DNA from: Platycnemis pennipes
Lineage: Eukaryota > Arthropoda > Insecta > Odonata > Platycnemididae
DNA: 64,000 bases
Assembly (NCBI GenBank): GCA_933228895.1
Contig: OW121850.1
Span: 34,729,773 to 34,793,772 of the forward strand
Direction: 5' to 3'
The notes beneath the pieces are model-generated. The model made no database searches and was not told the origin of the DNA. It saw only the letters and a list, made by a program, of their open reading frames with translations. The position numbers and the translations under genes were made by a program. Of the stretch, positions 47,396 through 59,448 are shown one piece after another. How positions within the stretch are numbered: the first letter of the stretch is position 1; each line of letters opens with the position of its first letter.

Positions 47396-48499
47396 GAGTA
47401 TAACCCCAATATAAGGTCCTCCCGTTATAACGTTTCCCCGCGTATAAGGTTGGTCACCAGTTTTCCCAAAAAATCTTAATCTTTTCTTTGTTAAAAATCC
47501 TGCGTGTAACATCCCCACTTATAAAGTTTTTCTGCTTATAAGATATGTTCTCCATAATTTCAAGGTTTGTTCACAACGTTTTCAACAAAAATATCGAAGA
47601 TTTTTGGCAGATTCATAGTTGTTTCTACCATATTCGGAATTCTTTTTTTTTTTTTTTTTGCTAAAATGAGGGTACCCAAAAGGTAAGGGATAACGAGATT
47701 GAGGATATTGGATAGACAAGAACTAACCTATTCAAGCTGAGCCGAGGTATATACTGCATATATGTGCTATGGTATCCAGAGATTTCTTACTCAAAATGCT
47801 TTAAAGTTTGCAACAAATGAATGTTTAAAAATGACTACAATTAATTGTCTGCAACCACATGCTGTGAAAGGATCAGTTTATGACTCGAAATGTCGAGATC
47901 CTTTGCCCAGGAAAGGGACAAGAGTTCCTGAGAGGGAGGACAGAAGGACGGCGTTGCCTCTCAAGAGGTGTTTTCCCTTCGTAAGGTCCCCGCTTAGGGC
48001 TGCACACTCCCCGAAGGAGCTCCGTACACAGAAAATTTTCATGAGAAGTGTGCCGGTGCGAAAGGGTTAACACTTGCAGCGAAAGTTTCTTTGGATTTAT
48101 CCTTTCATGCTTGTCTGCACAAACAAAAAATGCAGTTTGCTAATGGAAGTGTAAAATGATATGTACAAAGTATTTCATCCCCTCATCGTTGATACGAAGC
48201 ACAAAATAGATTTTTAAGGTGGATAGCAAATATGGTGGATATGTAAAAATAAAGATTTTTTGCACATGCAACCTGACTACTTTAAAACTTATTCTTCTGT
48301 CATCAGATGAAACATTTATCTGTAGTTATGAGATTATAGTCTTAAAGTACTTAAAATTAATTTTTTATACAAAAAACCTATTTTAGCTCACATAAACCAA
48401 AAGTTCTCCGCTTCCGTTCATACCTACATATAAAATTTCCCACTTATAATGTTGGTCTGGGGCAACAACCAAGGCTTTCGCCTTATAGGTGTCATACTG
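47396..48499. mobile_element. pogo/Tigger-type element, non-autonomous
   Basis: The left end GAGTATAACCCCAATATAAGG and the complement of the right end, CAGTATGACACCTATAAGGC, are similar, with TA on both sides (47394-47395 and 48500-48501). A 19-base T-run lies near 47643. The open frame at 47762-48070 shows no transposase motif. Confidence 0.6.
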
Positions 48500-48913
48500 T
48501 AATCACATCTACAGTTTTAGTGTTAGCTTTGATTAAAATCACTTTGAAAATAAAGCAGCTTTGTGTGAAATACAGCTTTGTTGACAGGCTATCACCTTGT
48601 GTGACAGAAGCTAATCAAGTTATTGTGTGAAAGTGTGGTTTTACAGGTAAAGCATACAAAAAAATACAGTGGACTCTTGTTAGCATGTTTTTGTAGGGAC
48701 CCGACATCCTAAATATTGTAACAAGGAAAATGTGCTAAACAGGTTAGGACTTCCTGGGTAAGATGAAGATGTGTGAGTTGAATAGCTTTCAGGGGGATCA
48801 GTAAGCTGGAAGTTTATTTTAGTTCATTATGTAGGTACCTAGCTGGTGTTCATTTATTATAACATAGGTTCACTTACACTTATTAAGCCTCCCAATATAA
48901 TACATTTGATACC

Positions 48914-49900
48914 TTGCATTGCTGCATACCCTGCATAATTGAATACACTAACAGCACCATTCGCGAAATGCAGCAGTGGTGCAAAAGTAACAATCTAGTT
49001 TTAAACAAAGAAAAAACACAGCTCATCCAGTTTATAAGTAAAAACTACAAAAAAAGTAACCTTTTAACAGATAACAATGTCACTTGCTTAAACAAGGCAA
49101 CTGCCATTAAGTTCTTGGGACTCCAAATAACAGAAAACTTAGACTGGTCTCCCCATGTTCTTGGAATAGTGAAGAAAATATTTGTTGGTATCTTCATGAT
49201 TAGAAATTTAGCTCCTGTTGTTTCCATTGACATTCTAAAAATGGTATATTATGCTAAAGTGCATTCATATATCTATTACGGCTTTATGTTCTGGGGAAAC
49301 TCAAGCATAGCTATTAAAGCCTTCTCTGCCCAGAAGCAGGCAGTTAAAGCCATGTTCCAAGTCCCTATACGTACCCCTGGTAAACCACTTTTTACTAATG
49401 CAAATATACTAACATTGCCCTCTATTTACATTTTGTCTTGTGTCTGCTTTGTTAAAGAAAATCCTGATAAATTCCCAATGAACTCCATATACCATGACTA
49501 CTCCACCCGCTCAAATTATAACATACACGCCAGTCAGCATTCATACTCCCTTTTTGCTAAAGGTGCTTATCACTCATCCTCAATACTATACAATAAGTTG
49601 CCAAATGACTTTAAAACCATTACCTCTCCAATTATTTTTAAAAGGAGAGTCAAAGAATTTTTAATTAAGAAATGCTATTATGATGTAAGAGAATTTCTAA
49701 GTGACTGCATGTGAATAACTTCGTATAGATATGTCCATTGTTGCTGTAATGATGACATTGTAATTTGAACAACTTTGTACATTTATGTTCATTTGATATG
49801 ATGACATTGTGGTTCTTGTGTGTATGTGTCGTATCCGAATTTCTTGATGAAACCATGCATGTACTTGCTAACGGTGTAATAAAAAATATTATTATTATTA
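48914..49900 (+). pseudogene. 5'-truncated non-LTR retrotransposon: RT C-terminal region
   Basis: An open frame of about 265 residues (stop at 49712-49714) encodes the region after the RT catalytic motif: MQQWCKSNNLVLNKEKTQLI, a KFLGLQI block, YYAKVHSYIYYGFMFWGNSS, QKQAVKAMF, LPSIYILSCVCFVKE, HDYSTRSNYN and a C-terminal LYNKLPNDFKT. This order is typical of Jockey/CR1-group LINEs. The endonuclease and the catalytic RT motifs are absent. The 3' end after the stop finishes in an AT-rich ATT repeat near 49890. The open frame suggests a fairly young copy. Confidence 0.82.
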
Positions 49901-50279
49901 TGATGTACACTCGATAATTAATTATTATGATAATGACCCAACAGTACAATTTATGTCTAGTCCATGCAAAAATACTCAAATTTTAGGCTTTTTATCTCAA
50001 AAACCGAAAAAGCGATATTCATATGTAGCAGATCAGCATATAGATAATGTAGTATTAAATTAAGTGCAGGTAATTGACTTTTAATAATAATTACTTTTGA
50101 GGTATGTTTTGCAGTGAGAATGGAAAATGGCCCAATGTTTTCAAAGGTGAGGAGGGTAGCATTGCTTTTGCGATTGTGATAACAATATGAAATGCAGGAA
50201 TGATAGGGAATTTTGACAGAATACGAGTCGTCCTTTTGTCCTTTAAGCTTCAAATGATTTATTTATTCATTTATGTTAG

Positions 50280-50675
50280 TCTATTCAATTTACAAAATAG
50301 GATTTTCTGTAAGCATGCAACATTGGAGGCACGCGACAAATACCTTGGTCATTTAAAATTTTGAATGTGAATCAGTTAACATCATAACACTTGTCCATCC
50401 CATAATACTTGAAAATTATATTTTTTGAATCTGAGTTCGGGGCGAAGGCAGAAACGCTGAACAATGGAAGTACTGAGTAGTATGAACTCGAGTTTAGTGT
50501 TGATGGCAGAACTATAATTTTTGCCACTATTTCAACACACATCTTACGTAGTTTTTTGTCTACTTTTCAGAGTAGGCTGGGCTTTTCAATTGATTTTTTC
50601 TTTTCACCTTAGGATTTTCCATGGCTAATTCTAAGCACTTGTCTCACTTTTAATGTCACGAAGTATTGGTGCTTT
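50280..50675 (-). repeat. dispersed repeat, copy B (inverted relative to copy A)
   Basis: The - strand matches 43215-43600. Examples are CTAAGCACTTGTCTCACTTT on the + strand and the block near 50515 (GGCAGAACTATAATTTTTGC). Confidence 0.7.
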
Positions 50676-50970
50676 TATGTCCACTTGTAAAATGGCTTTT
50701 TGGTGCCCTTTTCATTCTTCATTAATAGTTTTTTAACCATATTATATCTTTTTAAATATTTTTGTAAGCGATTACAATATTTTTATTGCTTGATTTAAAC
50801 CTTTCATGAGATGGATCCACAGTCAAATAACATATATGGATTATTTTCCCGGGACAAATTTGGTTTGGTCCTCAAAATGTGCCACCCAGAATCATTTACC
50901 TGCACTGTGACTCGGATTTGAGGAAATTAACGTGCAAACAAGGAAAAAATGCTAATGTGAGTCCACTGTA

Positions 50971-51532
50971 AAATGTTATTGATGCAAAATATCATATGGA
51001 TATACAATATAAGTTTTAAATTTACATTGTCAATCCGTACTACTTATTTTCCAGTGATTCCCAACCTAATTATTCAAACAGTTTGGCACTACTGGTAAAC
51101 CCATCATGCCACCTTATCTCAAGTCTAGCCTCTCTTCGCTTCCATTTCTTCTGGAAACAAACCAACCATTTCTGGATCCTATTTATTCAAGGCATATTGT
51201 ACTTGGGGCTTACAGAGTGAAAACATGAGGGTCAGGCGCAGAATGAAAGTGAAAGCAATATTTGAGTTAACGAACCCTAATCATAATACTAATGGTTATT
51301 TGCTCTTTCTGTATTTGTTGGAAGGTAGATTATAAAATAATTTTCATTGTTATGTTATTAGCTTCAAAGTATTGTAACATAGATTTTTGGGCAACCAGGC
51401 CTTTAACCTGTACATAATTCCATAGTTGCTTTTAATTTTGTAGACATTGCTTTTGTTTAATTGTGAATGCAGGGTATACTTATGTCTGAATCAAATATGT
51501 ATTTATCAATGTATACCCATCTTTTATCTCAG
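50971..51532. other. end of the 17.3-kb intron
   Basis: Nothing recognised until the pyrimidine-rich acceptor CTTTTATCTCAG before 51533. A near-copy of the splice-site region (GCAGGGTATACTTA) lies 60 bases upstream at 51470. Confidence 0.6.
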
Positions 51533-51697
51533 GGGGTATACTTACTAGCCGATCAACTTTTGAGGAAGCGGCAAAAGGAAGCATCACAGCCTCCAAATCT
51601 TCATCGTCTCATGCCAGGCATCCATCACAGGACTTCCTACTCTCAAATTCAGCCAGCTTGAGCCAGTTACAGTCCGGAATGGAAAAAATGGGGTTAG
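51533..51697 (+). CDS. PTPN23: PTPN23/HD-PTP exon: start of the Ser-rich C-terminal tail
   Basis: The first two bases complete the split codon from the exon at 33893-34269; then 54 codons and one base. The product is low-complexity, rich in Ser, Ala and Gln (GSITASKSSSSHARHPSQDF). It corresponds to the poorly conserved, PEST-like tail after the phosphatase-like domain in HD-PTP. No domain is recognisable, so the assignment rests on phase, splice signals (TATCTCAG acceptor, TTAG|GTAGTT donor) and position. An additional small exon in the preceding 17-kb intron cannot be excluded. Confidence 0.75.
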
Positions 51698-51896
51698 GTA
51701 GTTACCTACAATACAGTATTAGTTATCAGTAGTTTTGGTCATGTTCATATTTTAATTCTTGACATGAATATCATTTGATTGCTGTATACTTGTACTCCAC
51801 CGTATGTGTGTGATTACATGTTTACCTGATACCTTGTTCTTTTTAATTTTATCCTTATTTTTCATGTTACTGATTTTAAACTAATAACTTTTGCAG

Positions 51897-52288
51897 CTTC
51901 ACCTGCAGACAGTGAGGCCTTTCCTGTAGCTGCTGAAAGTGGTGAGAATAAATTCTTTGAAGATCCAAGTAGCCTTCTAAATAGCAAAATGGACAGTAAG
52001 CTTGCAACTACTAGTTTGTCTTTTGAAGAGCAAGATTCAGGTCTAACTTCAAATTTTTCCTTGCGGTCTGAGTCGTTTGGTTCCCTTAAAAATCTTTTTC
52101 CTCTGGAATCAAATAATGCCAATGTGAAAATGGGAAAAGGATTTACCCAGAAGCAGAAATCACATTTTACTCGAGAGAATTTCAATGCTGCAAACACTGG
52201 AGAAAGTACATCTCTTGTAACGGAGAAGGGAAACTCAAGTGATCCTCTCAATCAATTAGACCCTCTCTGGTCATTGAAGAAAAAATGA
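51897..52288 (+). CDS. PTPN23: PTPN23/HD-PTP terminal exon
   Basis: The acceptor TTTTGCAG precedes 51897; two bases complete the split codon and the frame runs to TGA at 52286-52288. The tail is acidic and Ser-rich, then basic (KGFTQKQKSHFTRENF), and ends DPLNQLDPLWSLKKK. A short hydrophobic motif at the extreme C-terminus stands out in otherwise low-complexity sequence and may be a binding peptide. With this exon the nine exons total 4,209 bases, exactly 1,402 codons plus a stop. Confidence 0.85.
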
Positions 52289-52670
52289 TACATATTGAAG
52301 GCATTCAACTTGTAAATAGCTATTTTGATGCTTTAATGGTTATGAAATGTTGCATTTGACTTTCATTTCCATAAAATTTGTGATGAAACATTGCTATTAT
52401 TATTAACTATAAGGTTTATGTTATTGTGGATTTTAGTATGTGTAATCATATACCGTGATATTTATTTTGATTTTCTGTGCAGAAAATCAGGCAATACAAG
52501 TTTTCTGTGACTGTTGTCACTTAAAAGCTTTAAAAATAATATGTTGTGCTATGAGTTGTAACTTTTTATTTCTTGAATTACCTGTTGTATGTATTGTTTA
52601 AATATAGGTGATTTTCTGAATTTTAGAAATTTTATATAATCACATGCATTACTGAGCAAAGGTATAATAA

Positions 52671-52676
52671 AATAAA
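52671..52676 (+). terminator. poly(A) signal, proximal
   Basis: AATAAA 383 bases after the PTPN23 stop codon. Confidence 0.55.
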
Positions 52677-52857
52677 GTTTTTAAATCTCATAAAGTGAAA
52701 TTGTTTCTATTTGCAAGAAATTTTGAACTTAAATAGCTATGTATTCTGAAACATTTTTAAAAAGACTCCTCTTTGTTGTATATGTATCATATTTTTCCTA
52801 ATTCAGATATTCATTAGTGCATGTAAAATGCTATTGATATTATTACTTTGATTGTAC

Positions 52858-52863
52858 AATAAA
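52858..52863 (+). terminator. poly(A) signal, distal
   Basis: AATAAA 570 bases after the PTPN23 stop codon. Confidence 0.5.
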
Positions 52864-52880
52864 TGCCATTTAAATATGCA

Positions 52881-55535
52881 ATCTAGTGTTTATCCCTCAT
52901 AACTCAGCCATTTGCGACCAACATAAGAGAAGCACATGTTAGATCTTAACATCAACATGATAATATATACTGAAGACCCTACATGTCTGCGGGGGATACA
53001 GACCAAGAACTTCTCTATTCTAGCAAATTCTATATAAGTCACATTTACATGCAGTGAGATTTAAACTTTAGACTTTAAAAAGCAGTGAGATTACCTTTCC
53101 TCTATTCATATCAGAATTCTTCTTGGAAGCCCTTTTTTCTTGAAATTTCAAGTAAAAATTTATAACTATGTACTTATGAGGACTAATAATAATATTAAAT
53201 GCACCTCTATATTCTTGAATTAAATATAGCTGAACTAGAAATTTCTTTCTTTCTCCTGGCCTTCCACCCTTCCTGCAAAAGAAATGACATAAAGAAGAGT
53301 GAATGTGAAAAGTTTTGAGTCATCAATAACATAAGGGGTCAGAAAATTGTAACCTCTATCCCTGTGGGTGCTGATATTCAGAAACCATAGCATCTTGTTC
53401 TTATGATGTAAACATAAGGCAATGTGGATGTATGTGATATCCCTGGCACCATTCCCATCCTTTGGTTTATTGTCTCACACACTGTCTCGAGAATTTTATT
53501 CTTACGAAGTGTAGAAAGCCATTCAATCGGCGTGATGAAAAGAAATAGATGTGCTATTCCACAGAAACATTTAATTACCCTGCCTAGTTTAAATGCTTTC
53601 GCTTAACACTTCCACAGTTGTGAGGTCTTATATACCCTATAAAAGTATGTAATAGGAAAACAAGGAAAGTAAGAAGGAAAATGTTGGTATAATAGAACAT
53701 GTGATGAAGGTATTCTACGAAGAGAAGTACCTACTTAAGCAGAAAATGCAATCAAGGAAAACTTTATTGGAATTTATCTTTGGGGAACTTATCAATTGAG
53801 CGGCAATGGATTTGAGGTAAATGGATGAATTTGAGAGGGGGACAGATACCATGTAGTCGAGTGATTATTCTGCATCCTGAATAGCAATATGTACCTTGTT
53901 TTGTTATTATTTACCTTCAGTTGGTAGGTACTTGTGGTTTCACTGCTGGCTATGTAAGTTTGTGATGCTCTTAAGAATGCTGGCTTTTTTTGGCATTCTA
54001 CTATAATTTTTTACAGAAGTTGTATGTTGAATAAAAATATATGTTTGGTATGAGTAGAATGATATGGTTTCCTTTTTTTGATTAAAGTACTGCATAAAAA
54101 ATGAAAAGTTAGTGAATTTTTTTGTATACTAATGATGGTATGTTTTCAGGTAGGTAATTGAACATTTTTACTGTATTTACATGTTAAGTCAGTCATCCCA
54201 ATTTATAATGAGTAAATACATACAATTGCTATAAGACATAAATAGGCAGGCTTTCGGGAGTCTGCTTGTTTCATCAGAACACCATGAAAACATTCATCAG
54301 AAAATAAACGTTAGGTTTTCTTATATTTCTAAAAATGAAATAATCTGAGGCAAGGCTGAATGCAAAGTGCAAAGCATACTGCTAATTTCAGTGATGGCTG
54401 AAAAACCTGATGTCTCCTACACGTGGACGTAGCACATTTCCATCCTCATCCATTGGGCTTTATATGTACATGTTAAGCTCTACCATGTTGTGCTGTAATG
54501 CTGATGTGGCTAGTTGAGTACAGTAATGAATTTTAGGTAAAATGTGACCTATGCTTCCAGACATAAGGGAAAGTACTGAGTAAAGTTTACTTTACTTTGG
54601 TTGTGGATATTTCATTGACAGGAGAGTTAAGAGCAGTTGAATATATGCGTCAGCTGTGAACCCCTTGACCCTTAAAATAAGGGGTGTTTGATTTGGTACC
54701 TATATTTATTAATATTAAAATATATAATGTTATTAAAATCTTTGTATGTGGAGTAATAGTAATGTTTGTTTACCAAATAGCAGATTAAATGTGATTACAT
54801 GTTAACTATCTCTTCTAATGGGATCAAGAAAAGAAGAATGGATGGTTTGGATAGAATAATTAGAGGCAGAAAATGTGCAGAACTATAGAATGAGATCATT
54901 TGAAAACATAGGGGCCATGAGAAGAATCATATGTCCATATAGACCTACCTTAACCAGTCAAACTGTTGATAATAATTCATTCCATCCAAATATGTATATC
55001 CTGCAAACATCATTTAGAACACAAAAAATAATGTTATCTTTCAGATGAAGCACTAAAGAAGAACATCAAACGTTGACGTTGTGGAATGATTTGTATGTCC
55101 ATCATCAAAACCTACTTTAACTGGTAGAATGCTAGGTTGATGGTACGAGAAACACTGAAATTGCACAGGATTTTCCTGTGGCATTGCATGGTTTTCTTTC
55201 ATGGTTTTTTGAAAAGAATTGCCTTGATTTTCACACAAATTTGGGAAATGCTTATGATGTCATATATATTCCCTGAAAAGAAGTCAATGAGAGGATGCAA
55301 TGACTGGGACAAAATATTTTCTGGCCAGTTGCAAACAAAATAATCAATGCCGAATACAGGGAACTTAGCCCATCTCAAACTTATATGTTAGTTTACTTAT
55401 TAGAGGACAGATCCCCTTCATAAGTTGTCCCATTTTGGACGAGATTTTCCAGACATCTGATGTAGATGCAATGATTCTGATATAGAAATAATGAATGGAT
55501 CTAATGCTTACTCCAGCTTCTCCATGGCTGGTGAC
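52881..55535. other. intergenic sequence, little recognised
   Basis: AT-rich. At about 54254-54285 a hairpin-like stretch (GCAGGCTTTCGGGAGTCTGC followed by TTGTTTCATCAG) contains, on the - strand, CTGATGA ... CGAAA, a possible Penelope or hammerhead remnant. No genes seen. Confidence 0.45.
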
Positions 55536-55826
55536 CAGCGGCGTTGGAAGTGGGGGGCATTCGGCCCCCCCCCCAGAATTTGCCCCGGGCCCTTGAGAAA
55601 TGTCTTCATTAATAAAAATTTAATTTCACTTGTATCCAGCTTGCCTATTCCCTTCTGATGCATATTCTACCACCTTCAATGCACTTTTAGCGGAATTCTA
55701 GTCTTTACCCCCTCCCATCCACAAAAAAATGCGGGCCCTTTTCATAGGAGCTGGGCCCTTTTCTTAAGAGCCCAGGTTTCTTTTCAAGGTTGGACCCTCC
55801 CAGTGAAAATAGTTCCGATGCCCCTG
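55536..55826. mobile_element. hAT MITE with exact 8-bp target duplication
   Basis: Ends CAGCGGCGTTGGAA and the complement of CAGGGGCATCGGAA are flanked by CTGGTGAC at 55528-55535 and 55827-55834. At 291 bases it has no coding capacity. It contains a poly-C run near 55566 and repeated GGGCCC motifs. The exact duplication suggests a recent insertion. Confidence 0.88.
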
Positions 55827-55834
55827 CTGGTGAC

Positions 55835-56740
55835 CTACCTAATGCCCTTATGGTGGTTTGCATGTAAATTGTAGATGGGTTATATTCCAATCATGAACAT
55901 CAGGTCACTATTGCTAAATTCCATTCTAACCATCAATTTTTCCCATTTCTATGCTTCAATAGACTTAATACTTCAATTTTAAAAAATGTTTTGCATTGGT
56001 ATAAAGTTTTTCAAACTAAAAATTGGTAATGCTAACATTTTTAAAGGTAATGTCACATGCATATAATGCCTGTATCGTGTTTAATGAATATTTTCTTTGT
56101 GTATATGCTGTTATGAATTAGAAAAAGACAAAATTCACATAATGTCTGTTTGCAATGCTCATTCAAACATGTGAGAATGGAGACAGCACAGCATACAAGA
56201 GTCAAACTATATTATATGCAGCAAAAAGTTCTTCCATCACAAACTCCGGGGTTGAGTCAATATCTGGGTGAAGATTCCATAAACAGGAGCCCTGAAGAGC
56301 TACAAAGATTAGCTTCAATGCCATTGCAGTGCTCAACATTATGACTAAATTTTCTATTACTCATATTGGAAGCCATTAAAATTGTTTTGAAGCACCAAGA
56401 TTTCAACATGGAAAATAAGCATCTTGCCTTGGATGCAAACTCCTTGACAAATACTTGTTGAATAACATGAATCAATGAAAGGCAACTTAAAAGTGGTTTT
56501 TAACCTACATAACTTGTAGGTGTTGCATTAATTTAAGTATGGGTAGATGGCACACCAGTTAAGATCTAACATTTCAATATTTTAATAAGTAAATTACTAT
56601 AATTATAAATCTACTAGCAGGTAGTGTCAACTGAGGTTTTACAAGTGATTTGAAAATAACGGTGACACATTAACAATAGGTGGCAGTAGTGCTTGTGCTT
56701 CAGGCAGGCAGTTACTGCTTCACTACTCAAAGTAGTCTGC
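55835..56740. other. intergenic sequence, nothing recognised
   Basis: AT-rich, no features seen. Confidence 0.5.
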
Positions 56741-59448
56741 ATTTTGTTAACACTTTTGTGCACCAACTTTTCATAAGCATTTCATATGCAGAGAGAAGGA
56801 AATGGCTATTTTATAAATAAAGAAATGTGTCCCACTCTAATTATCCTATATGTTTTTGTATTTTTTTCCACGCCATATTTTCATTATGTTCTCTCCCACT
56901 CTCGTTTTTTGCATTTTCCTCTGCACCACAAACTGCTAAAAATCCAAAACTACTACCAAATCATACAGACAGAGAATTCACACTCAGCACATTAAACCTC
57001 ACTCTCTTACCTCAAAACTTGGGAGATAATGAAAAACGGATACAGAATGACTGACTGCAAGTATTGTTTTTCTAACACTTGTTTTTAATCTGGTTTATTA
57101 AAGTTACGAAATGGCTTTAGTAGTCACAGAACCTTAAGATAATTATATCTCATTTAGGTGGAGATATAAGTGAACCCAGTGAGAAATGGGTGGTGGCATC
57201 AACGTGGAACCCACATTGATGCCACGTTGATTTGTGGTTAAATGGTGGCAGTGGATATTGAGTGGCTGAACCAACATGGGATCCACGTTGACTTTAAGTG
57301 GATCCATGGTGATATTAATTAATATTTAACGGAATTTCTACTTTGTGGAAAATAACTCTCTGGTGACATTGTGTCGTTTATCATCCTGAAACCACGCTAG
57401 TTATATGAAAACGCATCAGAAATTGTATTTCTAAATTATGTTATTCATGGAACTGCAGGATTAGATTTATGTAAAATAGAATCAGTGACTTAAACATATG
57501 CATAAAAGGCAGAATTTATTTGTATATCCACTACACTCCTGCTGGAAATTCACCATAAAATTATTCATTCATTTTATAATTCTATTTTATTAAGATTTTG
57601 AATATCCTTCTCCATAGTAAAATCAGAGTTTATATCGGCACGCTTTGTCCGAAACTGCAGACTATGGCTGGACTCAACCTGTCTACTGATGATTCAACAA
57701 TCATTTCCATTCAGTGGCCACAGTAGCATTTGAAAGAGTAATTAATATTTCTAATATTTATTTATTAATTAATTAATCTCCCGTAGTTGTTCTAAGTTTC
57801 GTGCCCCTAGGTCTAGGGTTTGTTAGTTTTAGGGCAGTACCTACTGCCGATTTAATTTATCCACCAAATTTCCATGTGGGTTCCACGTTGATCCCACGAC
57901 CAAAATCACATGGTATCCACGTTATATTTCCACCTAATCTCCACTGTAATTTCCACGTTGATTCCACCACCCATTTCTCACTGGGAATGTTTTATTTCAA
58001 ATTGATAAAAAACAGAATGGTTTGGGTGTAGGACAGCCATTGATAATTTTAGACTGGTAGGTGTATTTTCGAATTAACCTGATGATTTAGCAACAAACAT
58101 TAATACATAACAAAAGTTTTATATAGGTAACCTTCTTTAAACTATTAGAAAAGTACTTCAAAACGCCTAGCTTTGAAATTCACATTTCATACACAAGACC
58201 AGGGCCGGTAGGCAAAAATTGTTTTATTTCACTATCTGCGCATTGAAAACGTCATTTAATATTTTCATACTCACAAAATTGATTGATGAAACTAATTCCA
58301 CTTTCTTCAAACAAATTTTTGTTCCTTTACCAAAAACGTAAACACATTTACTTAGCAACGTAAACAAATTTGCATTGCAACTGGTTTCCCATGTTAAAAG
58401 ATAAGGAAAACAGCATTTTATTCTGCACCACAAACTGCTAAAAATCCAAAACTACTACCAAATCATGCAGACAGAGAATCCACACTCAACGCACCAAACC
58501 TCTCTTTTAGCTCAAAACTTGGGAGAGAACAAGACGGATACAGAATGACTGACTGACACACTACAAAATTAATGTATATAGACTAGCAGGCCTGCTGCCT
58601 GCTTTGCAGGCTCTTTTCATAAGCACTTCGTATGCAGAGAGAAGGAAATGGCTATTTTATAAATACAGAAAAGTGTCTCACTCTAATTGCCCTATATGTT
58701 TTGGTACTTTTTTCAACACCATATTTTCATTATATGTTGTCTTCCACTCTCAAAAACCATGTTTTTTGCATTTTTATCTGCACCACAAACTGATAAAAAT
58801 ACAAAACTACGACCAAATCATACAGACAGAGCATCCACACTCAACGCACCAAACCTCACTCTTTTAGCTCTAAACTTGGGAGAGAACAAAACAAAATGGA
58901 TACAGAATGACTGACTGACACGCTACAAAATTAATATATATTCAAATTACCCTGATTTAGCCACAAAAATTAATACATAATAAACGTTTTATAGCCTTCT
59001 TTCAACTAGTAGAAAAGTACTTCAAAACATTTAGCTTTGAAATTCACAATTCATACACAGGATCGGGGCCGGTAGGCAAAAATTGTTTCACTATCTGCAC
59101 AACGAAAACGTCAATAAATATTTTCATACTTACAAAATTGATTGATGAAACTAATTCCACTTTCTTAAAACAAATTTTTGTCCCTTTACCAAAAACATAA
59201 ACACATTTACTTAGCAACGAAAACAAATTTGCATAGCAACTGATTTACCATGTTAAAAGATAGGGAAAAAACCATTTTTCTCTACACCACAAACTGCTAA
59301 AAATCCAAAACTTCTACCAAATCATACAGACAGAATCCACACTCAACACACCAAACCTCACTCTTTTAGCTCAAAAATTAAGAGAGAACAAAACAAAACG
59401 GATACAGAATGGCGGACTGACTGACACACTACAAAATAATATACATAA
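56741..59448 (+). repeat. cluster of duplicated two-part repeat
   Basis: Block P (starting near GCAGAGAGAAGGAAATGGCT, ending near ATGACTGACTG) occurs at 56741-57056 and 58600-58925. Block Q (with GGGCCGGTAGGCAAAAATTG and TTACTTAGCAACG) occurs at 58067-58580 and 58938-59448, the second pair about 870 bases apart in direct orientation. On the - strand both Q copies encode the same peptide core (KCVYVFGKGTKIC). A separate MITE (57175-57985) splits the first P from the first Q. The element class is unknown. Confidence 0.7.
57175..57985. mobile_element. MITE with iterated CCACGTTGAT motif
   Basis: It begins CCCAGTGAGAAATGGGTGG and ends CCACCCATTTCTCACTGGG, perfect for 19 bases. The subterminal regions repeat CCACGTTGA(T/C) or its complement at least seven times (for example near 57204, 57223, 57280, 57876 and 57955), which suggests transposase-binding sites. 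No clear target duplication was seen, so the superfamily is unknown. Confidence 0.82.

Larger units (their letters stand above)
48667..50968. mobile_element. pogo/Tigger-type element with nested LINE and repeat
   Basis: It begins CAGTGGACTCTTGTTAGCAT and ends with the complement of CAGTGGACTCACATTAGCAT, with TA at 48665-48666 and 50969-50970. A LINE fragment (48914 to about 49900) and repeat copy B (50280-50675) lie inside. No transposase remnant was recognised. Confidence 0.82.
52289..52880 (+). other. PTPN23 3' untranslated region
   Basis: AT-rich sequence after the stop codon. Two AATAAA hexamers follow at 52671-52676 and 52858-52863, so the transcript probably ends shortly after one or both of them. 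Confidence 0.6.

Noticed and set aside
47762..48070. A piggyBac MITE ending in GCGAAAGGGTTAA near 48068
   Set aside because: The right end looks like a piggyBac terminus, but no inverted partner next to a TTAA was found to the left.
51471..51532. Earlier acceptor at 51472 for the tail exon
   Set aside because: In the required phase the sequence reaches a stop within five codons, whereas the acceptor at 51532 keeps the frame open.
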